Shown: piece after piece, positions 31,338 through 39,488 of the stretch
How positions within the stretch are numbered: position 1 is the first letter of the stretch
How the letters are laid out: each line of letters starts with the position of its first letter
DNA from: JANMMJ01 sp964543235
GTDB taxonomy: Bacteria > Pseudomonadota > Alphaproteobacteria > Rhizobiales > Aestuariivirgaceae
Reading direction: 5' to 3'
DNA: 44,933 bases
Assembly: GCA_964543235.1 (NCBI GenBank)
Contig: CAZIXE010000030.1
Location: 1-44,933, forward strand
The notes under the pieces: model-generated
Database searches by the model: none
What the model was told of the DNA's origin: nothing
The model's input: only the letters and a program-made list of their open reading frames with translations
Made by a program: the position numbers and the translations under genes

Positions 31338-32789
31338 TTGATCGCAGAAGCCATCAGACTGGACGGCGTCGAAAAGTCATTCGGCGCCGTTCGCGCCCTG
31401 GCCGGCGTCGACCTCAGGGTCGAGGGCGGCGAGTGCCTGGGGCTGGTCGGCCACAACGGCGCCGGCAAGTCGACGCTCATGCATGTGCTGGCCGGGACGC
31501 TGTCGCCCGATGCGGGGCAGCTTGCCATTGCCGGTGAGGCCGTCGCAGGCCACTGGTCGGCCGCTGCTGCGCAGGCGCGGGGGGTGCGTTGCGTGTTCCA
31601 GGAACTGTCGCTTTGTCCCAATCTCACAGTCGCAGAAAACGCGCGCATCGTGCACCGGTCGCTCAAGGGCCTCGGCTGGAAGCGGCGGGCAAGAGCGCTG
31701 ATCATGGCGAAGCTGGATGAAATCTTCCCGGGCCATGGTATCGGCCCCGACGACGAGATTGCCGATCTTGCCATCGGCAAGCGGCAGATGGCGGAGATTG
31801 CCCGGGCCTTCACGGTCACCGGCGAACCCCTGCGGCTTGTCATACTCGACGAACCGACATCGTCTCTCGACGCCATCACAGCCGAGCAGTTGCTCCGCTA
31901 CGTCCGCAAAGAGACGGCGGCGGGCACGTCGATCATCCTGATCTCGCATCTGCTTGGCGACATTCTCGGGACGTCCGACCGGATCGTGGTGATGAAGGAC
32001 GGCAAGACGGTGGCGGAGCGCCTGGCGAGGGATTTCGACCGCCAAAGCCTGGTTGCGGCAATGGGCAGCGAAGCGGCCGAGCGCAAGACAGCCGCCGCGA
32101 GGCGGACAGGCCAGCAGGCCGCTGTCCCGGTTGCCGTCAAGGCCCACCCCTCGACAGCGCCGGATGGGGATGAACTCATCGCCTACCGCGGCGAGGTGCT
32201 GGGCCTTGCCGGACTAGCCGGTCACGGCCAGACCCGGATGCTGCTCCAGATTTTCGGAAAACAGGATGCAACCGTCAGTGGACCACTGGCCTTCATCGCC
32301 GGCGATCGGCAGGCGGACGGCATTTTCAGCCTGTGGTCCATCGCCCGCAATATCACGGTGCGGTCGCTGAAAGATCTGCGGCAAGGCGGCTTCATCGATG
32401 CCGGGGCCGAACGGACGCTGGCGGAGGATTGGCAACGGCGGATCAGGATCCTGACTCCCGACATCGGCAACAACATTCTCACGCTTTCGGGCGGCAACCA
32501 GCAGAAAGCCCTGTTTGCGCGGGCGCTCGCCTCGGATGCCAGCATCATCCTGATGGACGACCCGATGCGCGGCGTCGATGTCGGCACCAAGCGCGAGGTC
32601 TATACGATGATCCGCAGGGAGGCGGAAGCGGGGCGGACCTTCATCTGGTACACGACCGAGATCGAGGAGCTCAGCCATTGCGACCGCGCTTACGTGTTCC
32701 GCAATGGCGCGATCTCGGCCAGCCTTGCCGGTGACGAGCTGTCAGAGGAAAAGGTGCTGCAGGCGTCCTTCGCGGAGCATGCGGCATGA
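31338..32789 (+). CDS. CUT2 ABC importer ATPase (RbsA/MglA-type, double NBD)
   Basis: A 483-residue ATPase with two tandem nucleotide-binding domains. The first is complete: GHNGAGKST, a shortened signature DLAIGKRQMAEIARAF and VILDEPTSSLD. The second has the degenerate Walker A usual in RbsA (LAGLAGHGQTRMLL) and keeps LSGGNQQKALFARAL and ILMDDPMRGVDVGTKRE. It is slightly shorter than the common 500 residues. The TTG at 31338, 3 bases after the binding-protein stop, is needed to keep the first strand (AIRLDGVEKSFG). The stop overlaps the permease ATG (ATGA). Confidence 0.94.
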   Translation: MIAEAIRLDGVEKSFGAVRALAGVDLRVEGGECLGLVGHNGAGKSTLMHVLAGTLSPDAGQLAIAGEAVAGHWSAAAAQARGVRCVFQELSLCPNLTVAENARIVHRSLKGLGWKRRARALIMAKLDEIFPGHGIGPDDEIADLAIGKRQMAEIARAFTVTGEPLRLVILDEPTSSLDAITAEQLLRYVRKETAAGTSIILISHLLGDILGTSDRIVVMKDGKTVAERLARDFDRQSLVAAMGSEAAERKTAAARRTGQQAAVPVAVKAHPSTAPDGDELIAYRGEVLGLAGLAGHGQTRMLLQIFGKQDATVSGPLAFIAGDRQADGIFSLWSIARNITVRSLKDLRQGGFIDAGAERTLAEDWQRRIRILTPDIGNNILTLSGGNQQKALFARALASDASIILMDDPMRGVDVGTKREVYTMIRREAEAGRTFIWYTTEIEELSHCDRAYVFRNGAISASLAGDELSEEKVLQASFAEHAA

Positions 32790-33715
32790 TCGACCGACGC
32801 CTGATCCGGTCGGCGCTGCCGTTCATGTCACTCGCTATCGTGCTGGCAGCGACATTCTATGTGCAGCCGCGCACGATGAGCTACTTCGGCCTCAATCTGA
32901 TGCTGCAGTATGCCGTGCCGATCGCGCTCGCCACCATCGCGCAGATGTTCGTCATCACTGTCAATGATCTCGACCTGTCGATCGGGCCATTCGTCGGGCT
33001 GGTCGGCTGCATCGCCGCGACACTGCTGCTCGACAATCCCATACTGGGAACGCTGGCGCTTCTGGCGCTGATTGCCGCCTATGGCGCGATCGGGGCGCTG
33101 ATCCACATCCGCAACCTGCCGTCGATCGTGGTTACGCTGGGGCTTTCCTTCGTGTGGCTCGGAATTGCCGTCCTGATCCTGCCGTCGCCGGGCGGCAAGG
33201 CGCCAGCATGGCTAGCGGCGATCATGTCGGTCCAGGTGCCCTATGTGCCATTCCCGATCGTGGCGGCAGTTGCGATCGGGCTGACGGTTCATTTCGCTCT
33301 GATGCTGTCCTCCTACGGAGTCGTGGCGCGGGGTGCTGGCGGAAATCCCAAGGCCCTGTCGCGGGCGGGCTGGTCGATGCTGCGTACCAAGGTCACCATG
33401 TATGCGCTGGCGGGAACATTCGGCGTGCTGTCGGGACTGTCCCTGCTCGGCCTCACCACTTCGGCCGACGCCCATGTCGCCGACCGTTACACGCTGTTTT
33501 CAATCGCAGGCGTGATCCTGGGCGGCGGTGAGTTCATTGGTGGACGAGTTTCGCCGCTGGGAGCTGTGGTGGGCGCGCTGACGCTGGCGCTGGCAGGATC
33601 TTTCCTGATCTTCCTCAGGATCTCACCGGACTGGCAGATCGGCGCACAGGGGGCGATCCTGATCATCGTGCTGGCGCTCCGGGCCCTGGTCACTTTCGGG
33701 GAGATGCGACGGTGA
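32786..33715 (+). CDS. CUT2 ABC importer permease 1
   Basis: A 309-residue membrane protein of the RbsC/XylH family with 8-10 predicted segments. Family marks are VNDLDLSIGPFVGLVG, LPSIVVTLGLSFVWLG and LFSIAGVILGGGEFIGGRVSPLGAVVGAL (two parts). It overlaps the ATPase stop by 4 bases and the next permease GTG by 4 bases. Two non-identical permeases per operon occur in a subset of CUT2 systems, where they form a heterodimer. Confidence 0.93.
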   Translation: MIDRRLIRSALPFMSLAIVLAATFYVQPRTMSYFGLNLMLQYAVPIALATIAQMFVITVNDLDLSIGPFVGLVGCIAATLLLDNPILGTLALLALIAAYGAIGALIHIRNLPSIVVTLGLSFVWLGIAVLILPSPGGKAPAWLAAIMSVQVPYVPFPIVAAVAIGLTVHFALMLSSYGVVARGAGGNPKALSRAGWSMLRTKVTMYALAGTFGVLSGLSLLGLTTSADAHVADRYTLFSIAGVILGGGEFIGGRVSPLGAVVGALTLALAGSFLIFLRISPDWQIGAQGAILIIVLALRALVTFGEMRR

Positions 33716-34659
33716 GCGGTCTGCTGCATAGGTTGACACGCGAGCCGTGGATCTGGTCGTTCCTGGCGGCGCTGGCAGTGTGGGCCACAACCATCTCCTA
33801 CACCGGGGGGCAGGGGGCCGGAGAAATCCTGACCGCGGCGCTCGCATTTGCGACCTTCACCATCATCGTCGGGCTTGGCCAGATGATGGTCATCACCACC
33901 GGCCCCGGCAATGTCGACCTGTCGATCCCGGCGACCATCACCCTTGCCGGCGTGGTTGCCATGAAGGTGATGGATACCGACACGGCAAGGCTCCTGATCG
34001 GCATCCTGGCCGCCCTTGGCGCCGCACTGGCCGTCGGCATCTTCAATTACATGCTGATCCGCCTGCTGCGCATTCCGCCCATCATCGCCACGCTGTCGTC
34101 GAGCTTCCTCATCCTGTCGACGGCGATCTCCTATGGCCGCGGCATCCGCATCAAACCGCCGCCGCCGCTCGCGGAATTCGCCACCATGCGCATCCTGGGC
34201 GTGCCTGCCGCCGCCATTCTGGTGCTGCTGGTCAGCATCGGGCTTTACATCGTGCTGCGGCGGACCATCTATGGCCGGACGGTGCTGGCTGTCGGGCAGA
34301 ATGCGCGCGCCGCCTGGCTCGCCGGCCTCCATGTCGACCGCACGCGCTTCCTCACCTATGTATTGAGCGCGCTCCTGGCCGGGATGTGCGGCATCCTGCT
34401 GTCGGGATTCTCTGGCGGAGCCGCCCTCAACATGGGCGAGGAGTTCCTCCTCGCCTCGATCGCCACAGTGGTGATCGGCGGCACTTCAGTGGCGGGCGGC
34501 CGCGCCAATGTGCCAGGTATCTGGGGCGCCGCGCTGTTCATGTACCTGCTGGTCACCATGCTCAACACGTTCGGAGCGTCGGCTGGAATTCGCCTGATCC
34601 TGACCGGCCTCATCATCATTGTGGTCATTGTCATCGCCGGCGGCGAAGAACAGCGCTAG
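33712..34659 (+). CDS. CUT2 ABC importer permease 2
   Basis: A 315-residue RbsC-type permease starting at GTG 33712. Marks are TTGPGNVDLSIPATITLAGV, IPPIIATLSSSFLILSTAI, VLAVGQNARAAWLAGLHVDR and SIATVVIGGTSVAGGRANVPG. VGQNxRAAWLAGL is typical of the permease of RbsC/LsrC-like importers. It partners permease 1. Thirty bases separate its stop from the cupin gene. Confidence 0.93.
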   Translation: MSGLLHRLTREPWIWSFLAALAVWATTISYTGGQGAGEILTAALAFATFTIIVGLGQMMVITTGPGNVDLSIPATITLAGVVAMKVMDTDTARLLIGILAALGAALAVGIFNYMLIRLLRIPPIIATLSSSFLILSTAISYGRGIRIKPPPPLAEFATMRILGVPAAAILVLLVSIGLYIVLRRTIYGRTVLAVGQNARAAWLAGLHVDRTRFLTYVLSALLAGMCGILLSGFSGGAALNMGEEFLLASIATVVIGGTSVAGGRANVPGIWGAALFMYLLVTMLNTFGASAGIRLILTGLIIIVVIVIAGGEEQR

Positions 34660-34689
34660 AGGCTGCCTGGAGAAGACACAGGAAGAAAT

Positions 34690-35061
34690 ATGACACCGAT
34701 TCCCAGCCATCCGCCGGTCACCAACCTACAACGCGATCGCCTGGTGGCCTACGACCTCGAGGGGCCGGAGCAGGCGCGGCTCATTCGCTGGCTGCCGGTC
34801 AGCTATGACCGTCGCAGCCAGTGCGGGAGCTACTATTTCCAGATGCTGCCCGGCGCCTACACGACTCCGCATATGCATCCGGGCTACGAAGAGTTCTACG
34901 TCCTGGAGGGCGAGGCGATCGAAAGCGACGGTACCGTCATTCGTGCCGGAGATTTTGTCAGCTTTCCGCCCGGCTCCTATCACTGGACACGGAGCGAGCG
35001 TGGCTGCCTGATGCTGGTGTTTGAGTGGCGCCCCGTTGCGGCCGGCGCGACCACTCGCTGA
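34690..35061 (+). CDS. Small cupin protein
   Basis: A 123-residue single-domain cupin. Motif 1 is TPHMHPGYEEFYVLEGEA with two His and a Glu, motif 2 ends FPPGSYHWTRS with a third His, forming the usual metal site. It resembles ChrR/cupin_7-like proteins. Located as last gene of the CUT2 importer cluster with a good AGGAAG before its ATG, it may isomerise or sense the imported compound, but no substrate can be assigned. Its stop abuts the convergent TadG-like gene (no gap). Confidence 0.85.
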   Translation: MTPIPSHPPVTNLQRDRLVAYDLEGPEQARLIRWLPVSYDRRSQCGSYYFQMLPGAYTTPHMHPGYEEFYVLEGEAIESDGTVIRAGDFVSFPPGSYHWTRSERGCLMLVFEWRPVAAGATTR

Positions 35062-36306
35062 TCATTGCTCAAGAACGACCCGGCCCGCCTCGAGGCCTTG
35101 TGGTACCGGGACGGCCGTCGCCTCATAGTTGCTGTTGAGCACGAGATTGGGACCTGCGTCGAGTTCGAGGTTCCTGACTACCAGGGCGGTGTAGGCCGAA
35201 CTGTCCGCAACCGGCGCCCTGGCGTCGATCCGGAGCTGTCCGCGCGGCAGGTAGATCGTGCCGAGCAAGGTGCGGGCGTTGTTGCTGCCGATGTGATGGC
35301 TGCGGAGCGGCGGCGCTGACCGGTCCTCGAAAAACAGCAGGCCCGCCATGGGCCCGGCGCGGGGGGCCGAGAGATCGATGGTGGTATCGCCGTCGAAGTC
35401 AATCAGGCTCGCCGCTCCCTTGAGATAGAAGCCGACAAACCGACCGATAAGTGAAGCAGTGCCCTGCACCCGGAGCGAGCCATCAGCGATGATGTATTCG
35501 CCTTCACTGAGCATCACCCGGGCCTTGCCGATGATTTGCAAGCCACCGCAATAGACGCCGGGATCGAGAGTCAGGGCCTTATCTTTGATGATCAGATCGA
35601 CGTAATCGCACGGCCCGGCAGGGGGCGGCTGGCGCCCAGCCAGGGGATCCGGCAGCGGCGGGCAGTCGGTGGTTGCGGCCGGTACCATGGTGCCCATGCC
35701 TCTGGTTCGGTAGCCGCCCACCACACATATCAATTTGGCTGTCAGCCGGGCATTATCGTCAACGCGCAGACCCTGGGTGCCGGCAGCGTTCGAATAGACG
35801 CTGCAGCCGTTGGCCGTCAGACGCGCGTCCTGCATCAGATGAATGGCAGTTGCGTTCTGGTCGGAGAGGCCGATCACGCAGAGCCTCTCGGAGCCGAGAG
35901 CGCGGGCCCGGGCAGCGACGCGGATAGGCGTAATCGTGCTGTCGAAAATGTGCAGGAAGAGTGGGTGCCAGGTCCGTTCTATCATGACGTCGACAGTGCC
36001 GGCAGACCGCTCAACCCTGGTCTCGATGCGGAAGCCACTGAGCGAGGCAGAGGGCAGGTTCTGTTGTGCCAGTGCGAGGGTCAGCGCCTCAAGCCTGGCC
36101 GTCGTGGTGCCGCCCAGGCTCAATTCGCGGGCGCTGCCGATCGCAGCAACGTCGGCAGCGGCCTGGAGGTCCGATCTGATACTTACCATGAGAAGGTAGT
36201 CCATGACCACGGCGGCGGCGGCCAGGAGCGCTGGGGCTGACAGGCCAAAGATGAGCGCAATCGAACCCTGTGGCGAACGAATGTACGCCAGAAGTAGTTT
36301 CAGCAT
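35062..36306 (-). CDS. TadG-like pilus-assembly-related protein, copy A
   Basis: A 414-residue protein with an N-terminal membrane anchor (QGSIALIFGLSAPALLAAAAVVMDY) and the Tad/TadG-type stretch RSDLQAAADVAAIGSAREL. The C-terminal domain (about 140-414) contains six cysteines conserved in all three copies (LCVIGL, GCSVYSN, ICVVGGY, TDCP, GPCDY, VYCGGL), a repetitive strand pattern (IIGKARVMLSEGEYIIADGS) and the closing LLGTIYLPRGQL and SAYTALVV. No VWA domain is present, unlike classical TadG. It is likely exported with the C-terminus outside the inner membrane. The ATG at 36306 is preferred to a TTG 3 codons earlier. Its function is unknown. Confidence 0.82.
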   Translation of the reverse strand: MLKLLLAYIRSPQGSIALIFGLSAPALLAAAAVVMDYLLMVSIRSDLQAAADVAAIGSARELSLGGTTTARLEALTLALAQQNLPSASLSGFRIETRVERSAGTVDVMIERTWHPLFLHIFDSTITPIRVAARARALGSERLCVIGLSDQNATAIHLMQDARLTANGCSVYSNAAGTQGLRVDDNARLTAKLICVVGGYRTRGMGTMVPAATTDCPPLPDPLAGRQPPPAGPCDYVDLIIKDKALTLDPGVYCGGLQIIGKARVMLSEGEYIIADGSLRVQGTASLIGRFVGFYLKGAASLIDFDGDTTIDLSAPRAGPMAGLLFFEDRSAPPLRSHHIGSNNARTLLGTIYLPRGQLRIDARAPVADSSAYTALVVRNLELDAGPNLVLNSNYEATAVPVPQGLEAGRVVLEQ

Positions 36307-36428
36307 GGCGGGCAAACTACAAGTTGGAACGTTTCAGATCACAGGATCACTGATAACATTGAGCATTTCATTAATGCCTGCCGCCGTTCCAGCAATTGAA
36401 GTGAAAGAAAGCGAGCTGCCGCGAAGTT

Positions 36429-37724
36429 CTATTGGGAGAGCGCCACACGGTCAGTGATCAGGCCATCCGGAACCGGGATCACGGTCGCATCGTAGTCGCT
36501 GTTGAGCACAAGATTGGGGCCGGCGTCGAGCACAAGGCTCCGCACGACCAACGCGGTATAAGCAGAGCTTGCGGCAACCGGCGCAGTGGCGTCGACCTGG
36601 AGCAGGCCCCGCGACAGATAGATGGTTCCCAGCAGGATCGGTGCGTTGTTGCTGCCGATACGGTGTTTGCGCAGCAGTGGTGCGGTGCGATCCTCGAACA
36701 GCAGCAGGCCGGCCAGAGGGCCCTTGCGCGGCGCGGAAAGCTCGATGGCGGTACCGGGGTCATACTCGAGGGTCGACGGCTTGCCCTGCAGATAGAAGCC
36801 GACGTACTTGCCCTTCATTTCCGCCGAGTGCATGACCCGGAGCGGCCCATCGGCCATGATGTACACGCCTTCGTTCAGAGTGACCTTGGCCGTCCCCCTG
36901 ATTTCGAGACCGCCGCAATACACACCGGGATCGAGTGTGACGGTCTTGTCCTTGATGACAAGGTCCTTGAAATCACAGGGTCCGACGGCGGGCGGCAGGC
37001 GTCCGGCGAGGGGGTCCTCCATAGCCGGACAGTCTGTGGTCGGTGCAGGTGAAATGGAATTGGAGCCCTTGGCGACGAAACCGCCCGCGACGCAAATGAG
37101 CTGGGCCGAGAGTATTGCATTGTCGTCAATGCGAATGCCCTGTTGCCCGGCAGAGTTGACGTAAACGCCGCATCCTTTCGCGGCGACGCTGGCCTCCTTG
37201 AGGAGATGCAGCCCGGTGTCCTTCTTGTCGTTGAGCGCCAGGATGCAGGTGAGGCCCGATCCGAGGCTGTGAGCTCGCGCCGTGGCGCGCACCGGCGTCA
37301 TTCTTGTCGAGATCAGGTGCAGGAAGAAGGGTGACCATTTGCGTTCGATGATGACTTCGACCGTGGCGCTTGCCCTGATGACATTGACATCGATCCGATA
37401 GCCGCCCACCCCAGTCTCCTGCGGCGCACCGGACATACGACTGGCCGTGCTGCCGGCCAGGTTCTGCTGGGCGATCGTTCTGGCGATCATCAGCAGCTTG
37501 TCGGCGTTGGCGCCGGTCAGGCTGAATTCGCTGGCGCTGCCAAGCGCGGCGGCGTCGGCTGCGGCCTGAAGCTCGGCCTTGAGCGCCGACATCATCACGT
37601 AGTCGGACGCCACTGCGAGGACGGCCAGCAATGCCGGCGCCGCAAGCGCCGCCATCACAGCCAGGCTGCCGCGGATATGAGCAAGGAACCGTTTTGCAAG
37701 GCTGGGCAGTAACGATAATCGCAT
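36429..37724 (-). CDS. TadG-like pilus-assembly-related protein, copy B
   Basis: A 431-residue paralogue of its two neighbours. The N-terminus MRLSLLPSLAKRFLAHIRG is basic, then RGSLAVMAALAAPALLAVLAV anchors it, followed by KAELQAAADAAALGSASEF. The C-terminal domain has the six conserved cysteines (TCILAL, GCGVYVN, ICVAGGF, TDCP, GPCDF, VYCGGL) and the same end (LLGTIYLSRGLL, SAYTALVVRSL). It resembles copy A more closely than copy C by eye. In-frame TTG 37799 and ATG 37757 lie upstream; ATG 37724 gives the N-terminus most like copy A. The gap of about 120 bases to copy A is AT-richer than its surroundings and may hold a promoter. Confidence 0.82.
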   Translation of the reverse strand: MRLSLLPSLAKRFLAHIRGSLAVMAALAAPALLAVLAVASDYVMMSALKAELQAAADAAALGSASEFSLTGANADKLLMIARTIAQQNLAGSTASRMSGAPQETGVGGYRIDVNVIRASATVEVIIERKWSPFFLHLISTRMTPVRATARAHSLGSGLTCILALNDKKDTGLHLLKEASVAAKGCGVYVNSAGQQGIRIDDNAILSAQLICVAGGFVAKGSNSISPAPTTDCPAMEDPLAGRLPPAVGPCDFKDLVIKDKTVTLDPGVYCGGLEIRGTAKVTLNEGVYIMADGPLRVMHSAEMKGKYVGFYLQGKPSTLEYDPGTAIELSAPRKGPLAGLLLFEDRTAPLLRKHRIGSNNAPILLGTIYLSRGLLQVDATAPVAASSAYTALVVRSLVLDAGPNLVLNSDYDATVIPVPDGLITDRVALSQ

Positions 37725-37835
37725 GGCCTGATTGCTCGATCGCAGACCAGACCACATTAGCTTTCGGCGATTGACGCCGGCCTTGGAGATTTGCGGCAAT
37801 TTTAACGATTGCAGCGGTCGCGTGCCCCGCGCGAC

Positions 37836-39173
37836 TCACTCGGACAGCACGACGCGGCCATGGAGGAGGCCTTCGGGGACGGGAACGTCAGTTGCGTCGA
37901 AGTCACTGCGAAGCACGACTTTCGGCCCTTCTTTCAATTGCAGGCTGCGGACGACGAGCGCAGTGTATGCCGAGTTGTCAGCCACAGGGGCATTGGCATC
38001 TATCAGCAACGTGCCCCGACTGAGATAGATCGTGCCGATGAGGCGGCGGGCATTGTTGCTGCCGATCCTGTGAACACGCAGCGGCAACGTCTTGCGATCC
38101 TCGAAAAACAGCAAGCCGGCGAGCGGGCCACCAACCGGCGCAGCAAGATCGGCGGTGGTGCCGCTGTCGAACATGAACATCGTGGCATTGCCGCTCAGAT
38201 AGAAGCCCACATGCTCACCATGGATAGTTGCGGTGTCGAGCACGAGAAACAGTCCATTGTGGATGATATAAGTGCCGGGATTGAACGTGACCTTGGCCTT
38301 GCCGCTTATGGTCAGCCCACCGCAGTAGACGCCGGGATCGAGGGTCCGGATCTGGTCCTTGATGACAAGCAGGGTATAGTCGCATGGTCCCACCTTGGGC
38401 GGGGTGCGGCTGGCGAGCGGATCGGCGAACATTGGGCAGTCCGTCGTGGGCACGGGCTGAAGGGACTTGGCGGTGGGCGCGACGTAGCCGCCTGCGACGC
38501 AGATGGCCGCAGCATTGAGTGTCGCATTGTCGCTCACTGAAATGCCTGCGGGCGTGTTGGTGTTCGAATAGACCACACAGTTTTCGCCGGTGAGGCTGGC
38601 ATTCTTCCAGAGCGTGACTCCTGAGGGAAAGTTCTCGGAAAGTCCGAGGACACAGGTGGGACTGGTGTCCAGCACTTGCGCCCGCGCCGATGCCCTGACC
38701 GGGGTCATGTCAGCTGAGACAAAGTGCAGAAAGAAGGGCGTCCAATAGCGGGCCAGAGTGACTTCGACACTGCCCTTCTTGCGGTCGACGTGGATCGCGA
38801 GGGCGAGGGCGCCCGGGTTGCCCAGCTCAGCGCCGCCACCCGGGCCTTGGCCGGCATTTCCGGACGGGGCATCGGCACCGTCTGGGGCACTTGAAAGGCT
38901 GGTGTCATCAGGCTTCATGCCCAAGCCTGTCCGGGCGAAAGCCTCGGCAATGGCGACGATCTGCTTGTCGGTGGAGCCTGCGAGCCTGAATTCCTTTGCA
39001 CCGGCCAGGGCCGCGGCATCGGCGGCCACCTGCAATTCCTCTCTTATCTTTCCCATGTTCACGTAGTCGGCAGCTACAGCCATGACGGCAAGCAGTGCCG
39101 GCGCCATGCCGGCGAACATGACGGCAACACCGCCATTCATGTTTCGGAAGAACTCTCGAATTGTGGCAAACAC
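37836..39173 (-). CDS. TadG-like pilus-assembly-related protein, copy C
   Basis: A 445-residue paralogue and first gene of the triplet. It has the anchor GGVAVMFAGMAPALLAVMAVAADY, then REELQVAADAAALAGAKEF. Unlike A and B it carries a Gly/Pro/Ala-rich insert (about residues 86-120, SSAPDGADAPSGNAGQGPGG). The six cysteines (TCVLGL, NCVVYSN, ICVAGGY, TDCP, GPCDY, VYCGGL) and the GTIYLSRG and SAYTALVVRSL ends are conserved. The GTG at 39173 is chosen because GGGGA lies 6 bases upstream and the resulting N-terminus lines up with copy A; ATG 39140 would cut into the basic leader. It is divergent from the GGDEF-EAL gene. Confidence 0.82.
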   Translation of the reverse strand: MFATIREFFRNMNGGVAVMFAGMAPALLAVMAVAADYVNMGKIREELQVAADAAALAGAKEFRLAGSTDKQIVAIAEAFARTGLGMKPDDTSLSSAPDGADAPSGNAGQGPGGGAELGNPGALALAIHVDRKKGSVEVTLARYWTPFFLHFVSADMTPVRASARAQVLDTSPTCVLGLSENFPSGVTLWKNASLTGENCVVYSNTNTPAGISVSDNATLNAAAICVAGGYVAPTAKSLQPVPTTDCPMFADPLASRTPPKVGPCDYTLLVIKDQIRTLDPGVYCGGLTISGKAKVTFNPGTYIIHNGLFLVLDTATIHGEHVGFYLSGNATMFMFDSGTTADLAAPVGGPLAGLLFFEDRKTLPLRVHRIGSNNARRLIGTIYLSRGTLLIDANAPVADNSAYTALVVRSLQLKEGPKVVLRSDFDATDVPVPEGLLHGRVVLSE

Positions 39174-39488
39174 GTTGAGTCCCCAGCGCGCTATCGGGTG
39201 ATTGGCCGCCGCCAACCTAAGGGACTGCAGGTTGCGCAAATGGCATCCGCTTCAGTTCAATTTTAGCAGTGGGGCCGATCCGGGTCTGAATGACGGGAGT
39301 TCTGACGTTGTAGCTTTCGGTGTCTCAACAGGTTCGTTCAATTTTTCCGCGCCTGCTTTGCAAATGCATAACCAGCCCCGAACAAACATGTCCCGGCGGG
39401 GCGGATTCACAGAGGCGGGGAGCGCAATCTTAAAGCGGCTACCTTAGTCGTTACTGCGATGAAGACCTCTTAGTCCGGGTGGGAGCTC
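39174..39488. other. Divergent intergenic region between tadG-like C and the GGDEF-EAL gene
   Basis: A 315-base gene-free stretch, noticeably more AT-rich than the flanks, with a ribosome-binding site at each end (GGGGA at 39180-39184 on minus; GGGAG at 39481-39485 on plus) and a TTTGCAAA palindrome at 39357-39364. It should hold both promoters. I see no ORF or RNA gene in it. Confidence 0.6.

Noticed and set aside
35062..39173. Classical TadG with VWA domain
   Set aside because: No metal-ion-dependent adhesion motif (D-x-S-x-S) is present in any of the three proteins.
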